Source: Desulfomonile tiedjei (GTDB lineage: Bacteria; Desulfobacterota; Desulfomonilia; Desulfomonilales; Desulfomonilaceae). From it: 64,000 bases of DNA. Positions 44,034 to 52,353 of this stretch are shown here, one piece after another. A program made the translations under genes and the position numbers. The notes beneath the pieces were generated by a model. It did not search any database and was not told the origin of the DNA. It saw nothing but the letters and a program-made list of their open reading frames with translations. Each line of letters opens with the position of its first letter. Positions within the stretch are counted from its first letter, which is position 1. The stretch covers positions 176,240 through 240,239 of the forward strand of contig JACRDG010000089.1 in assembly GCA_016218715.1 (NCBI GenBank). The letters run 5' to 3'.

Positions 44034-44081
44034 GAACTCGACAGAGTTCCTGATACAGAACCTTGATCTGGTCTGCCATCC

Positions 44082-44801
44082 ATGCTCCGCATACGAATTC
44101 GGGACGTTCGTCGCGCAACTCTACCCATTCGGTCGGGCAATGAGGGATGGATCGGGATTGCTCCAGCAGGCGACCAATACCATCTGGTCGTGCCGGTCGA
44201 TACCCAGATCGCTCGCGGAGTCATGGCATGTAATCGCCCTACTGACGGCACCCCCTTTGGTGGTTATACCGGCTGGCTCTATTTCCGGTGCAGCCCTTAC
44301 GAGGACGAGGGCAGTGACGAAGAAGCGCTCCGTGAGAAACAGGTTCGTCAGACCTGCGAACAGCTCCTCCGGTTCGCCGCATCCTATGGCATCGAGGCCG
44401 AACTGGACGCGGATGACGCGCCCCCCGACCCTAGCCACGATGAAAGCCAACCGGTACCAGCTCTGCACGCCGCCCAACTGGTCTGCCCCGCGTGCGGTAA
44501 GGACTGGGAGAATGTCGGCGCTTTTACCCGAGATGTCGAAGTCGAATTCAAGGCCTATCGGGCCTGCGTGGATGATTTCCGCCGGGGAGTGTACCGGTTC
44601 CGCCATCGATGCGGTGCGCTCGTGGAGGTCCCCGTGTGGCGCTTCGCGAGGCCCAGAGTGGGGGAGAAATCCCTGATCGGCTCTCACGCCTGCCCAGGCT
44701 TTTGCTTTTACGAAACCTCGCTGGATGCTTGCTCAGCCAGGTGCGAAGGGGCCTGCTATAGACGTATCGCGGAAAAACTAAAATCAAAGGCTGGAGGGTA
44801 G
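44082..44801 (+). CDS. Unrecognised Cys-rich protein
   Basis: The 239-residue protein has no family I recognise. Residues 1-105 form a mixed alpha/beta part (GNEGWIGIAPAGDQYHLVVP). A linker leads to a Cys-rich second half with CPACGKDW, HRCG, and a dense C-terminal group C-x3-C-x8-C-x3-C-x3-C starting HACPGFCF. This suggests bound zinc or an iron-sulfur cluster. It is first behind the promoter facing the IclR gene, 96 bp before the FAD subunit gene, so a role in regulating or assembling the molybdoenzyme is plausible but unproven. No clear Shine-Dalgarno precedes the ATG. Confidence 0.7.
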   Translation: MLRIRIRDVRRATLPIRSGNEGWIGIAPAGDQYHLVVPVDTQIARGVMACNRPTDGTPFGGYTGWLYFRCSPYEDEGSDEEALREKQVRQTCEQLLRFAASYGIEAELDADDAPPDPSHDESQPVPALHAAQLVCPACGKDWENVGAFTRDVEVEFKAYRACVDDFRRGVYRFRHRCGALVEVPVWRFARPRVGEKSLIGSHACPGFCFYETSLDACSARCEGACYRRIAEKLKSKAGG

Positions 44802-44897
44802 GGTCTGCCCGGGAGGAACCGCTCGCGATAGCTTCTGCTACCGTCCCCGGGCCATGACGCTCCAGCTCATGTTTCATAGAAGGAGGAGGAGAAGAAG

Positions 44898-45785
44898 ATG
44901 CTCCTGCCGAAGTTCGAGTATCACGAACCCACGACTCTGGAGGAAGCCCTGCGCTTGCTATCGGAGCTGGGAGGGAACGCGAAGGTACTGGCCGGCGGCA
45001 CGGATGTCCTGGTCAGGATGAAACAGAAGATCGACAAACCCTCCCACGTGATCTCCATCGCCCGTGTCCCGGGTCTCGACGCGATTACGCCGAGAGACAG
45101 GCACGGCGTGACTGTGGGATCGGGGGTGACGGCTGCCGACCTGGCCCGACACGAGCTGATCAGGGATCGTTTCACGCCTCTGGCACTAGCCGCGGGGCGG
45201 CTCGGCGCTCCCATGATCCGAAATCGAGCCACCATTGGAGGGAATCTCGTCAATGCGCGGCCCGCCGCGGATTTTCCGCCCGCGTGCATGGTGCTCAATG
45301 CCATCCTGAAACTCAAGAGCGCGCACGATGAGCGAGAAGTCCCGGTGAACGGCTTTTTCCGCGGTCCGGGTGACGCACTGATCGAGCCGCACGAGCTTCT
45401 CGTGTCCATTAATTTCGAGACGCCGCCTCCGTGGAGCGGAGGCTCGTACGTCAAGCTCGGTGCGCGCAAGACGCTCGAAATCTCGATGGTCAACGTGGCC
45501 GCGCTGGTCACCCTGGAATCGGCCGACGGCCCGATTACTGCTGCGCGCATTGCACTCGGCGCAGTGGCCCCGACGCCGGTACGAGCGTACGCGGCGGAGG
45601 AGCTGCTCGTCGGAAAGCAACCGTCCGAAGAATTGTTTCAGCAGGCCGGTGAAACGGGCGTGGGGATGTGCAGTCCGATCACGGATCATCGCGGGACCAT
45701 GGAATACCGCTGCATGATGATCGAAGTCCTTACCAAGAGAGCCCTCCGACTCGCCGTTGAACAGGCCCGGGCCTGGAGGCCGTAG
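44898..45785 (+). CDS. Molybdenum hydroxylase FAD-binding subunit
   Basis: This 295-residue subunit carries FAD and passes electrons out of a xanthine-oxidase-family enzyme. It has the FAD loops LAGGTDVLV (31-39) and TIGGNLVNARPAADFPPA, and the C-terminal CO_deh_flav domain. The cysteine insert that holds an extra 4Fe-4S cluster in 4-hydroxybenzoyl-CoA reductase is absent. GGAGGAGGAG lies 8 nt before the ATG. The genes run FAD, Fe-S, Mo. Confidence 0.93.
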   Translation: MLLPKFEYHEPTTLEEALRLLSELGGNAKVLAGGTDVLVRMKQKIDKPSHVISIARVPGLDAITPRDRHGVTVGSGVTAADLARHELIRDRFTPLALAAGRLGAPMIRNRATIGGNLVNARPAADFPPACMVLNAILKLKSAHDEREVPVNGFFRGPGDALIEPHELLVSINFETPPPWSGGSYVKLGARKTLEISMVNVAALVTLESADGPITAARIALGAVAPTPVRAYAAEELLVGKQPSEELFQQAGETGVGMCSPITDHRGTMEYRCMMIEVLTKRALRLAVEQARAWRP

Positions 45786-45825
45786 GTCGCCTCGGCGCTG
45801 ACTTTGCATCTGAGGAGTGAAGGAT

Positions 45826-46308
45826 ATGAAGAGAATCATCACATTGACTGTAAACGGTGAGCCGGTTGAAGGCGCGGTGGAGCCGAACCGGACGCTGCTC
45901 AGTTTCTTGAGGGAAGATCTGGGACTCACAGGAGCAAAACATGGGTGCGGGCTGGGTGACTGCGGCGCCTGTACGGTTATTCTGGACGGGAAGCCGGTGA
46001 ACTCGTGTCTCGTCCTCGCAGTTCAGGCTGACGGCAGAGAGGTGCTGACCATCGAAGGATTGGCGGACAACGGCAAGCTGCACCCGATTCAAGAGGCATT
46101 CATCGAGACCGGAGCCATACAATGCGGGTTTTGTTCCCCCGGGATGATCTTGTCTGCAAAAGCCCTGCTCGATGAGAGTCCCAAGCCCACCGAAACGGAG
46201 ATCCGTACCGCGATTTCGGGGAATCTGTGCCGGTGCACCGGATATCAGAAGATCGTCGAGGCGATCCTGGCCGCTGCCGGAACCGCTCAGGGCAAGGAGG
46301 TGTCGTGA
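45826..46308 (+). CDS. Molybdenum hydroxylase 2Fe-2S subunit
   Basis: The 160-residue protein holds two 2Fe-2S clusters, a plant-ferredoxin-type with C41, C46, C49, C61, and an alpha-helical one with C100, C103, C135, C137. All eight are present. The ATG at 45826 has GAGGAG at 8 nt; a GTG three codons earlier is the alternative. It passes electrons from the Mo site to FAD. Confidence 0.96.
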   Translation: MKRIITLTVNGEPVEGAVEPNRTLLSFLREDLGLTGAKHGCGLGDCGACTVILDGKPVNSCLVLAVQADGREVLTIEGLADNGKLHPIQEAFIETGAIQCGFCSPGMILSAKALLDESPKPTETEIRTAISGNLCRCTGYQKIVEAILAAAGTAQGKEVS

Positions 46309-46309
46309 G

Positions 46310-48661
46310 ATGAGTGAATTCAGAGTCCTCAACACGAGAGCGGCCCGGCTGGATGCCCCAGCGAAAGCCACCGGCCGAGCCAAGTATGCGGATGACCTGG
46401 CAATGCCGGGGATGCTGTACGGAGCGATTCTCCAGAGCCCCCTCGCCCATGCCAAGATACTGAATATCGACACTTCCAAGGCACGCAAATTTCCAGGCAT
46501 TCGGGCCGTCGTGACCGCCAAAGAAGCCGGGCTCGTCAAGTACGGTGTCTCCCCGGCGAGGTACGACGAGACGCTGTACGCTCACGAAAAGGTCCGATAC
46601 GTGGGGGACGAGATCGCCGCGGTCGCTGCTGTGGACCCGGCTACCGCACAGGAAGCGCTGGATCTGATCAAAGTCGATTACGAGGAACTCCCCGCGGTCT
46701 TCGATATGTTTGAAGCCATGAAGGAAGGCGCTCCGCAAATCCATGACGAGTTCCCGGGGAACATGAACGCAGAGGTCCACCAGGAGTTCGGCGACACGGA
46801 AGCGGCCCTTGCCGCTTGTGACCTGGTGGTTCATCACACGTTCCTGAACAAGAGGCAGGACGCGGCCTTTATCGAGCCCCATGCGTGTGTTGCCGTATTC
46901 GATCTCGACGGCAAGCTCACGCTCCACACTTCCACCCAGGTTCCTCATTACGTCATGCGTACTGTGGCCATGGTACTGCAGATCCCCGTCGGAAACGTCC
47001 GCGTGGTGAAGCCGTATGTGGGCGGAGGTTTCGGCCCCAAGTGCGAAGCCACGCCTCTGGAAATGAGTGCTGCGCTTCTGGCCCGGCACACGGGAAAGCC
47101 GGTGAAGATCACCTATTCCCGGGAGCAGGTCTTCTTGCACAGCAGGGCGCGGCATCAGTTTTACGCGGAGATGAGCCTCGGCGTGAAGCAGGATGGCACC
47201 ATGGTCGCGCTGAAGAACAAGGCGATCCTGGATGGAGGCGCGTACACGAGCTTCGGCATTGCGACCGTTTACTATTCGGGCTCGCTCCTGGGAGGACCGT
47301 ACAAACTCAAGGCGATGAAGTACGACGGGCAGCGCGTATACACGAACAAGCCCGCATGCGGCGCACAGAGAGGTCACGGAGGGGTGGCACACCGGGCCGC
47401 GTTCGAGCAACTCCTCGATATGGCAGCGGAGAAACTAGGCTTCGACCCGGTCGAGATGCGGCTCAGGAACATCATGACCCGCGGAGACATGACCATCAAC
47501 GAACTGGACATGTCGAGTCTCGGGATGAAAGAGTGCGTCGAGGCAGTCCGCGACGTGTCGAGCTGGGAGACCAAGAAGGGTAAGCTCCCGAAAGGGAAGG
47601 GGATCGGCATGGCATGCGGCTTCTTCGTGTCCGGAGCCGGGTACCCCATCTACAGGTCTGACACGTATCATTCGACAGTCGTGATCAAGCTCAGCGAAGA
47701 CGGCGGCATTGCTACGGTGCTCACCGGCTCCGCGGAGATCGGCCAGGGCTCGGACACCACCATGGCGATGATCGCCGCGGAAACGCTGGGGATTCCGCTC
47801 GAAAACGTCCGCGTCGTGTCCGGTGACACCGATCTGGCCGTTGACCTCGGTGCGTACTCCAGCCGACAGACCCTCATGACCGGCCACGCGACCAAGGAGG
47901 CCGCGGAGCAGTTGCGCGGTCAAATTGCCGCGGTGCTGGCCGAAACGATGGGTTGCGACCCGTCGTCCATCACCTTTCGCGACGGTGTCGTATTGTTCGA
48001 CGGCGGACCCGGAAACTTTGAAAAGCTCAGGAGCCTGTACATCAAGGAGCACCGCGGGTGGACCGATCCGCCGGGTGGAGAGTACCTCACGTTCAGAGAA
48101 GCCGCTCGGTTGGCGTACCTGAAGCTGGGAAGCATGGTTGGCACCGGCAAATACAAGCCTCCGAGGCTGGGTGGATCGTACAAGGGCGCGGCAGTTGGAA
48201 CTTCGCCCGCGTACGGGTGTTCGGCCCAGGTGGTCGAGGTGACCGTCGATCTGGAGACCGGCCAGATCACCGTTGACCGTATGACCGACGCGCACGACTG
48301 CGGCCTGGCAATCAACAAGACCCAGGTGGAAGGACAGATGCATGGTTCGCTGTCCATGGGGCTCGGTGAGTGTCTCTTCGAGGAGGTCAAGTTCGATTCC
48401 CGCGGCAGAGTCCTGAACCCGTCTCTCGGTGAGTACCGCATACCCACCGCTCTGGATATGCCCAACGTGGACACCATCCTCGTTGAGTCCAACGAGCCGA
48501 ACGGGCCGTACGGCGCCAAGGAGGTAGGCGAAGGGGCGATCATGCCCACGATTCCAGCGATCCTTAATGCCGTCTACGACGCCACCGGCGTGCGAATTAC
48601 GGAGCTGCCGTGCAGCTCTGAACGGTTGTACATGGCCATGAAGGCTCAGGAAAAGAAGTAG
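46310..48661 (+). CDS. Molybdenum hydroxylase large (Mo-cofactor) subunit
   Basis: The 783-residue protein is a xanthine-oxidase-family catalytic subunit. It shows GRAKYADDL at the N-terminus, GGGFGPKCE, AQRGHGG, the GSAEIGQGSDT loop and the active-site Glu E741 in KEVGEG. Motifs such as GHATKEAA recall the aryl-CoA-type group of 4-hydroxybenzoyl-CoA reductase, but the FAD subunit lacks that enzyme's 4Fe-4S insert. The substrate is probably an aromatic or N-heterocycle; I cannot be more exact. AAGGAGG precedes the ATG at 9 nt. Confidence 0.93.
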   Translation: MSEFRVLNTRAARLDAPAKATGRAKYADDLAMPGMLYGAILQSPLAHAKILNIDTSKARKFPGIRAVVTAKEAGLVKYGVSPARYDETLYAHEKVRYVGDEIAAVAAVDPATAQEALDLIKVDYEELPAVFDMFEAMKEGAPQIHDEFPGNMNAEVHQEFGDTEAALAACDLVVHHTFLNKRQDAAFIEPHACVAVFDLDGKLTLHTSTQVPHYVMRTVAMVLQIPVGNVRVVKPYVGGGFGPKCEATPLEMSAALLARHTGKPVKITYSREQVFLHSRARHQFYAEMSLGVKQDGTMVALKNKAILDGGAYTSFGIATVYYSGSLLGGPYKLKAMKYDGQRVYTNKPACGAQRGHGGVAHRAAFEQLLDMAAEKLGFDPVEMRLRNIMTRGDMTINELDMSSLGMKECVEAVRDVSSWETKKGKLPKGKGIGMACGFFVSGAGYPIYRSDTYHSTVVIKLSEDGGIATVLTGSAEIGQGSDTTMAMIAAETLGIPLENVRVVSGDTDLAVDLGAYSSRQTLMTGHATKEAAEQLRGQIAAVLAETMGCDPSSITFRDGVVLFDGGPGNFEKLRSLYIKEHRGWTDPPGGEYLTFREAARLAYLKLGSMVGTGKYKPPRLGGSYKGAAVGTSPAYGCSAQVVEVTVDLETGQITVDRMTDAHDCGLAINKTQVEGQMHGSLSMGLGECLFEEVKFDSRGRVLNPSLGEYRIPTALDMPNVDTILVESNEPNGPYGAKEVGEGAIMPTIPAILNAVYDATGVRITELPCSSERLYMAMKAQEKK

Positions 48662-48784
48662 GGGCCCGGGTCGGGGAAACCCGGAGGGCTTCCCCGGCAT
48701 CTCCGTAACAGCTCTCGTTCACCGAGGAACCTGTGGAAATGCTCTCCGGACTCGCCGGCTACCGTTCTACCCGAGGTGAGCATA

Positions 48785-48988
48785 GTGAATTTCGTATTCA
48801 ACGGATTTCCCGACGCGTTTGACGGGAGCGAACTGACCATTCAAGATTTGTTGGACCGTACGAATGAAGACGATCCTGCCGTAATTGTTGAAGTAAACGG
48901 AAAGTTTGTCTACCGCAAGGATTTCAAGACCTTCAAGATCGAAGAGGGGGATCGGGTCGAATTCATCCATCCATCGTTCGGCGGTTGA
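48785..48988 (+). CDS. MoaD/ThiS-family sulfur-carrier-like protein
   Basis: The 67-residue protein has the ubiquitin-like ThiS/MoaD layout and ends in Gly-Gly, the residues that are activated and carry sulfur. Motifs: FDGSELTIQDLL, VNGKFVYRKDF, GDRVEFIHP. It could feed sulfur to the Mo cofactor of the upstream hydroxylase. The GTG start at 48785 has GAGGTG at 6 nt; a GTG three codons earlier is possible. A hairpin (GGGGAA / TTCCCC, about 48672-48697) lies in the gap. Confidence 0.8.
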   Translation: MNFVFNGFPDAFDGSELTIQDLLDRTNEDDPAVIVEVNGKFVYRKDFKTFKIEEGDRVEFIHPSFGG

Positions 48989-49073
48989 TGACTGCCGAGT
49001 TCTTGACAGTTCCTATTCTTCTGCTCTCACTTCTGATACCATTCCAGGCTCCGGAATAGGGTTGCAGCCGCGG

Positions 49074-49265
49074 GACCGGCAAGATGTCCGCCCCACCGAA
49101 TCCCGATCGGATAAGAACAGGGACGGAGTCCCGCATCAGAACGCGACGCTCGAACCCCGCGTCGCACCGTGCCCCTCCCCGTTGAACAGGGGGCTCTCAG
49201 TGGCGCCGGCATCTTGCCGGTGATTTTCCGCTCCAGGAGAAGATGAAGTGAGGGCGTCAGAACTC
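49074..49265. repeat. Two type B REP-containing repeats
   Basis: One copy at 49074-49096 (GACCGGCAAGATGTCCGC) points left; another at 49160-49265 points right (CAGTGGCGCCGGCATCTTGC at 49199-49218). They lie in opposite orientations in the 312-bp gene-free space 48989-49300. Confidence 0.65.
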
Positions 49266-49300
49266 CTCTTCTGACAACGCGACGGTACGAGAGGATTCCC

Positions 49301-49786
49301 ATGGGCCTTGAAGCCAACGTTGCGCACGTGCACGAAGATCGTCCGGTCTATCGTACCGGCCTGCACTGGATCACGATCTCAGTTCCGCTGCTGGTTTCGC
49401 TGGGGGCTTTCCTGATCGGTTTTCTGAGTCAGAACAGCGAATTGTCGGGGCTCGCGGTCCTCTGGAGTGGTTTTGGTGGCCTCTGGGTGGCATCGTCGCT
49501 CCTGAGTTGGATCACCTCGGAGTTCGTCCTGAGCGAGGAGCGCATTCTCCTGAAGTCCGGATTCCTTGGCCGAAGAGCGCTCGACATAGGTATCGCCAAG
49601 GTGCAGGGCATCACGGTCAAACAGGGGATGCTCGGCCGGTGGCTCGGATTCGGCACCCTGACCGTGCGGCGGGATGGGGGCAGAGAGGATCGGTTCAGCC
49701 ACATCGCGTCAGTGCTGCAGCTCGGCACGCACATCGCCGAGGCGCTGGGAAACCGCGACGTAGCGCAGCGCCGACGAGAGGGGTGA
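49301..49786 (+). CDS. Bacterial PH-domain membrane protein
   Basis: The 161-residue protein has two membrane segments (about 22-42, 49-68) followed by a bPH2-type (YdbS-like) domain: a strand containing TSEFVLSEERILLKSG, then ALDIGIAKVQGITVKQG, and GTLTVRRDGG. Members lie in the inner membrane with the PH part facing the cytoplasm; their role is unknown. GAGAGGA lies 6 nt before the ATG. The downstream transporter starts 2 bp after its stop. Confidence 0.82.
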   Translation: MGLEANVAHVHEDRPVYRTGLHWITISVPLLVSLGAFLIGFLSQNSELSGLAVLWSGFGGLWVASSLLSWITSEFVLSEERILLKSGFLGRRALDIGIAKVQGITVKQGMLGRWLGFGTLTVRRDGGREDRFSHIASVLQLGTHIAEALGNRDVAQRRREG

Positions 49787-49788
49787 TA

Positions 49789-50715
49789 GTGAACGGATCG
49801 ACCAAAGGATATCTGTGTGTAGCAGCTGCCGCGCTGATGTGGGCATCGTCGGGGACCGCGGGTCGCGCGCTTTTCGAGGCGGGGATGACGCCGCAGGATC
49901 TCGTGCAGATGCGGGTTACGTTCGCGTCGTTGATTCTGGCTGCCGCGTTCGTGATGTCAGCGCGGCGGATGTTCCGGGTCGCTCCGAAGGATCTCGGGTA
50001 CTTCGTGCTCCTGGGCGGGGTGGGCATGGCTTCGGTACAGATAGCGTACTTCTACACGATCAGTAAGATCCAGGTCATGGCCGCGATCCTTCTTCAGTAT
50101 CTTTCGCCGATTCTGGTGGCCGTTTATGCAGTGCTGTTTTGGGGCGAGCGGCCCACAGCCGCGAAGATGATTGCACTGGTGATGGCGCTGTGTGGCTGCT
50201 ATCTCGTGGTGGGGGGGTACAACCTGGAGCTTTTGCGCATGAACCGGCTCGGAATCCTGGGAGGACTGGCCGGGGCGATAACCTTCTCCGTGTACGCCCT
50301 CCTGGGTGAGCGTGCCATGCAGCGCTACCCCCCGTGGACGGTGGTGTTCTACGCGATGCTCTTCGCTGGAGTAACGTGGAACGTGATCCACCCGCCATTC
50401 CAGTATCTTTCCGCCTCGTATACCGCTCACCAGTGGATGTGGATTCTCTACATCGTGGTGGTGGGGACGGTCCTGCCGTTTTCCCTCTTCTTTGTCGGTG
50501 TGAACTACGTTCGTTCGACCCGAGCGACCATCACCGCGACTCTGGAACCGATCTCAGCGGGATTCATGGCGTGGCTGGCTCTGGGCGAGACCCTCGAGTT
50601 ACCGCAGGTGCTCGGCGCAGCACTGGTCATTACAGCCATCGTGCTGCTCCAGCTCCAGCACGAACACGACCCCCTCGCGCCCGAAGTGGTCCGATCGCAG
50701 CAGCCAAGCCAGTAA
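49789..50715 (+). CDS. EamA/DMT-family transporter
   Basis: The 308-residue protein has ten predicted membrane helices in two EamA repeats, each about 140 residues. The first begins YLCVAAAALMWASSGTAGR and the second includes GALAGAITFSVYALLGE-type sequence. DMT members export metabolites such as amino acids; the substrate is unknown. The GTG at 49789 follows GAGAGGGG and keeps the first helix. A 20-residue polar tail ends it. Confidence 0.9.
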   Translation: MNGSTKGYLCVAAAALMWASSGTAGRALFEAGMTPQDLVQMRVTFASLILAAAFVMSARRMFRVAPKDLGYFVLLGGVGMASVQIAYFYTISKIQVMAAILLQYLSPILVAVYAVLFWGERPTAAKMIALVMALCGCYLVVGGYNLELLRMNRLGILGGLAGAITFSVYALLGERAMQRYPPWTVVFYAMLFAGVTWNVIHPPFQYLSASYTAHQWMWILYIVVVGTVLPFSLFFVGVNYVRSTRATITATLEPISAGFMAWLALGETLELPQVLGAALVITAIVLLQLQHEHDPLAPEVVRSQQPSQ

Positions 50716-50731
50716 TCCAGGCTTTTTTTCT

Positions 50732-50783
50732 GGCACAGGCGTCCCGCCTGTCCAAGAATGACAGGCAAGATGCCTGTCCCACC
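50732..50783. repeat. Type A REP pair, inverted
   Basis: GGCACAGGCGTCCCGCCTGT at 50732-50751 faces GACAGGCAAGATGCCTGTC at 50760-50778, followed by CCACC. It lies 16 bp after the transporter stop. The rest of 50716-51160 has one hairpin (CACTGCTGG / CCGGCAGTG near 50940) and the REP at 51107. Confidence 0.75.
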
Positions 50784-51106
50784 AGGGCAACAGCAGGCCC
50801 CGATAAAGATTCCGGGCCTCGGCAGAATAGGGGATTGACGCGTCCACGGCCATTCTTGGAGAATACATCTGACGTACCGGCGGCCATTTTGCCGCTTACA
50901 CCAGTTCTCGAAGGGAATCACTGCTTGGTTTCCAAGTGCCACTGCTGGCTTCTCCGGCAGTGCGATCCCGTTCGGAAGTGACTCTTGAAAACGATCATAT
51001 TCAAGGCTATCGGTGGGGATCACTCTGTTGGACGCGAGGGCGAGCAGTCAGCGCTGGCGGGAAACCCGGCGCTCGGCCTCTTCAGGGCAATCCTGCCTTC
51101 GGGCTG

Positions 51107-51683
51107 TTTTGGTGGGACAGGTATCTTGCCTGTCACTCTTCCAGATGCGGAGAGGCGCGTATGAAGACCCCCGAACTGACCATCTATCGCCGGAAACTCC
51201 CTCACTGGAGGCTGGAAGGTTCGGTCTACTTTGTGACCTGGCGCCTTGCAAAGACGCAGACACGCCTCCGTCCTGAAGAAAGGACCTTGGTCGCTGACGC
51301 TATCAGGTATTTCGAGGGCAGACGCTATGAGCTTCTGGCGTACGTAGTCATGGACGATCACGTGCATGTCCTCGTGCATCCACTTGCAGACAATTCTCTG
51401 AAACAGATACTCCATTCCTGGAAATCATTCACGGCCAAAGCGCTCCGGGATGCGGGAGATAGGTCTGCACCGGTCTGGCAGGACGAATCCTTTGACCGGA
51501 TCGTGAGGGACGACGCCGATCTGATGGAGAAGGCGCAGTACATTCTTGGAAACCCGTCGAAACGATGGCCCGAGACCGAGGTATATCCTTGGGTGGGGTG
51601 TGGCTCCTGGGAAACAAGGAGTGACTGATAGGGTGCGGAGCGAAGATCCAAGAGCGACAGGCAAGATGCCTGTCCCACCAAAA
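51107..51683 (+). mobile_element. RAYT gene flanked by inverted REPs (REPtron)
   Basis: A 28-bp REP at 51107-51134 and its inverse at 51656-51683 differ at one base. They share an outer TTTTGGTGGGACAGG and the hairpin GACAGGCAAGATGCCTGTC read inwards on the right copy. Between them is a complete REP-associated tyrosine transposase gene. The first bases GTGG match the tetranucleotide position that RAYT enzymes read in other REPs. Confidence 0.85.
51161..51628 (+). CDS. REP-associated tyrosine transposase (RAYT)
   Basis: The 155-residue protein is an IS200-like Y1 single-strand DNA nuclease domesticated as a RAYT. It has YFVTWRL, the HUH-type metal motif VVMDDHVHVLVHP (HVH), KSFTAKAL, and the catalytic Tyr in EKAQYILGNP. 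The length and uninterrupted frame imply an active protein. RAYTs bind and cut REP hairpins and are thought to spread or maintain them. The ATG at 51161 has GGAGAGG about 10 nt upstream. Confidence 0.9.
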   Translation: MKTPELTIYRRKLPHWRLEGSVYFVTWRLAKTQTRLRPEERTLVADAIRYFEGRRYELLAYVVMDDHVHVLVHPLADNSLKQILHSWKSFTAKALRDAGDRSAPVWQDESFDRIVRDDADLMEKAQYILGNPSKRWPETEVYPWVGCGSWETRSD

Positions 51684-51735
51684 TCCGGCGCCTTGGCGGT
51701 GCAAGCCTCTGCCTTCTATTCCAACGGGTTGAGTA

Positions 51736-52353
51736 TCAACCTGCAGGCACGTCGTTCACCAGGTCTGCTCCTACGCGGAAGGCTGTCCGGTTGATGTCCA
51801 CCTTAGCAGCGGAGACTCGTTCGGTGATGGCCTTGGCGAGGTCGTCCTCGGTGATGGGGAGAAGGCCGGCTCCTGCAGCAGCCCCCATGAGGATGATGTT
51901 CGCGAGGATCGGGCTGCCCAGTTCCAGCGCCCTGTCCGTGGCAGGAAGGAAGTAGGTCTTCGCACTGAGTGACTTGATCTTTTCAAAGAGCCGGTCGATG
52001 TCGGGGTACGTGAGGTCGCCACTGATCACATCCACCGGATAGACCGGCCGGGTGTTGACCACTGAGATCGTCGCCGGGTTCCCGAACTCGCCCAACACGC
52101 GAGCAGCCTCGCTCGGTTCCAGAGCGAGCACCAGATCCGCGCAGCGCGGCGGAATCAAGGGTCCGTACTGGCGTTTCTCCGAGATGCGCACGTGGCTCAT
52201 CACCGATCCCCCGCGCTGTGACGCACCGTACGTCTCGCCGATCGTCACCTTGAGACCCTTGTCCACCAGGATCGCGCCGATGAGCTGGGAAGCCAGCACG
52301 TTGCCTTGCCCGCCAACGCCGGTCACCACCACGTTATAGGGATCTTTCTCCAT
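51736..52353 (-). CDS. iorB: Indolepyruvate:ferredoxin oxidoreductase beta subunit
   Basis: IorB is the gamma-domain-like partner of IorA in oxidative decarboxylation of aryl pyruvates to aryl-acetyl-CoA, with ferredoxin reduced. The 205-residue protein has VVVTGVGGQGNVLAS, GETYGASQRGGSV and VLALEPSEA. The ATG follows the iorA stop directly (TGAATG), so the two are coupled. Confidence 0.95.
   Translation of the reverse strand: MEKDPYNVVVTGVGGQGNVLASQLIGAILVDKGLKVTIGETYGASQRGGSVMSHVRISEKRQYGPLIPPRCADLVLALEPSEAARVLGEFGNPATISVVNTRPVYPVDVISGDLTYPDIDRLFEKIKSLSAKTYFLPATDRALELGSPILANIILMGAAAGAGLLPITEDDLAKAITERVSAAKVDINRTAFRVGADLVNDVPAG

Noticed and set aside
46100..47410. A 436-codon frame antisense to the molybdenum hydroxylase genes
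   Set aside because: Shadow of conserved genes; no ribosome site or domain.
44898..48661. Naming the hydroxylase 4-hydroxybenzoyl-CoA reductase
   Set aside because: The FAD subunit lacks the extra cluster's cysteines, so the substrate is left open.
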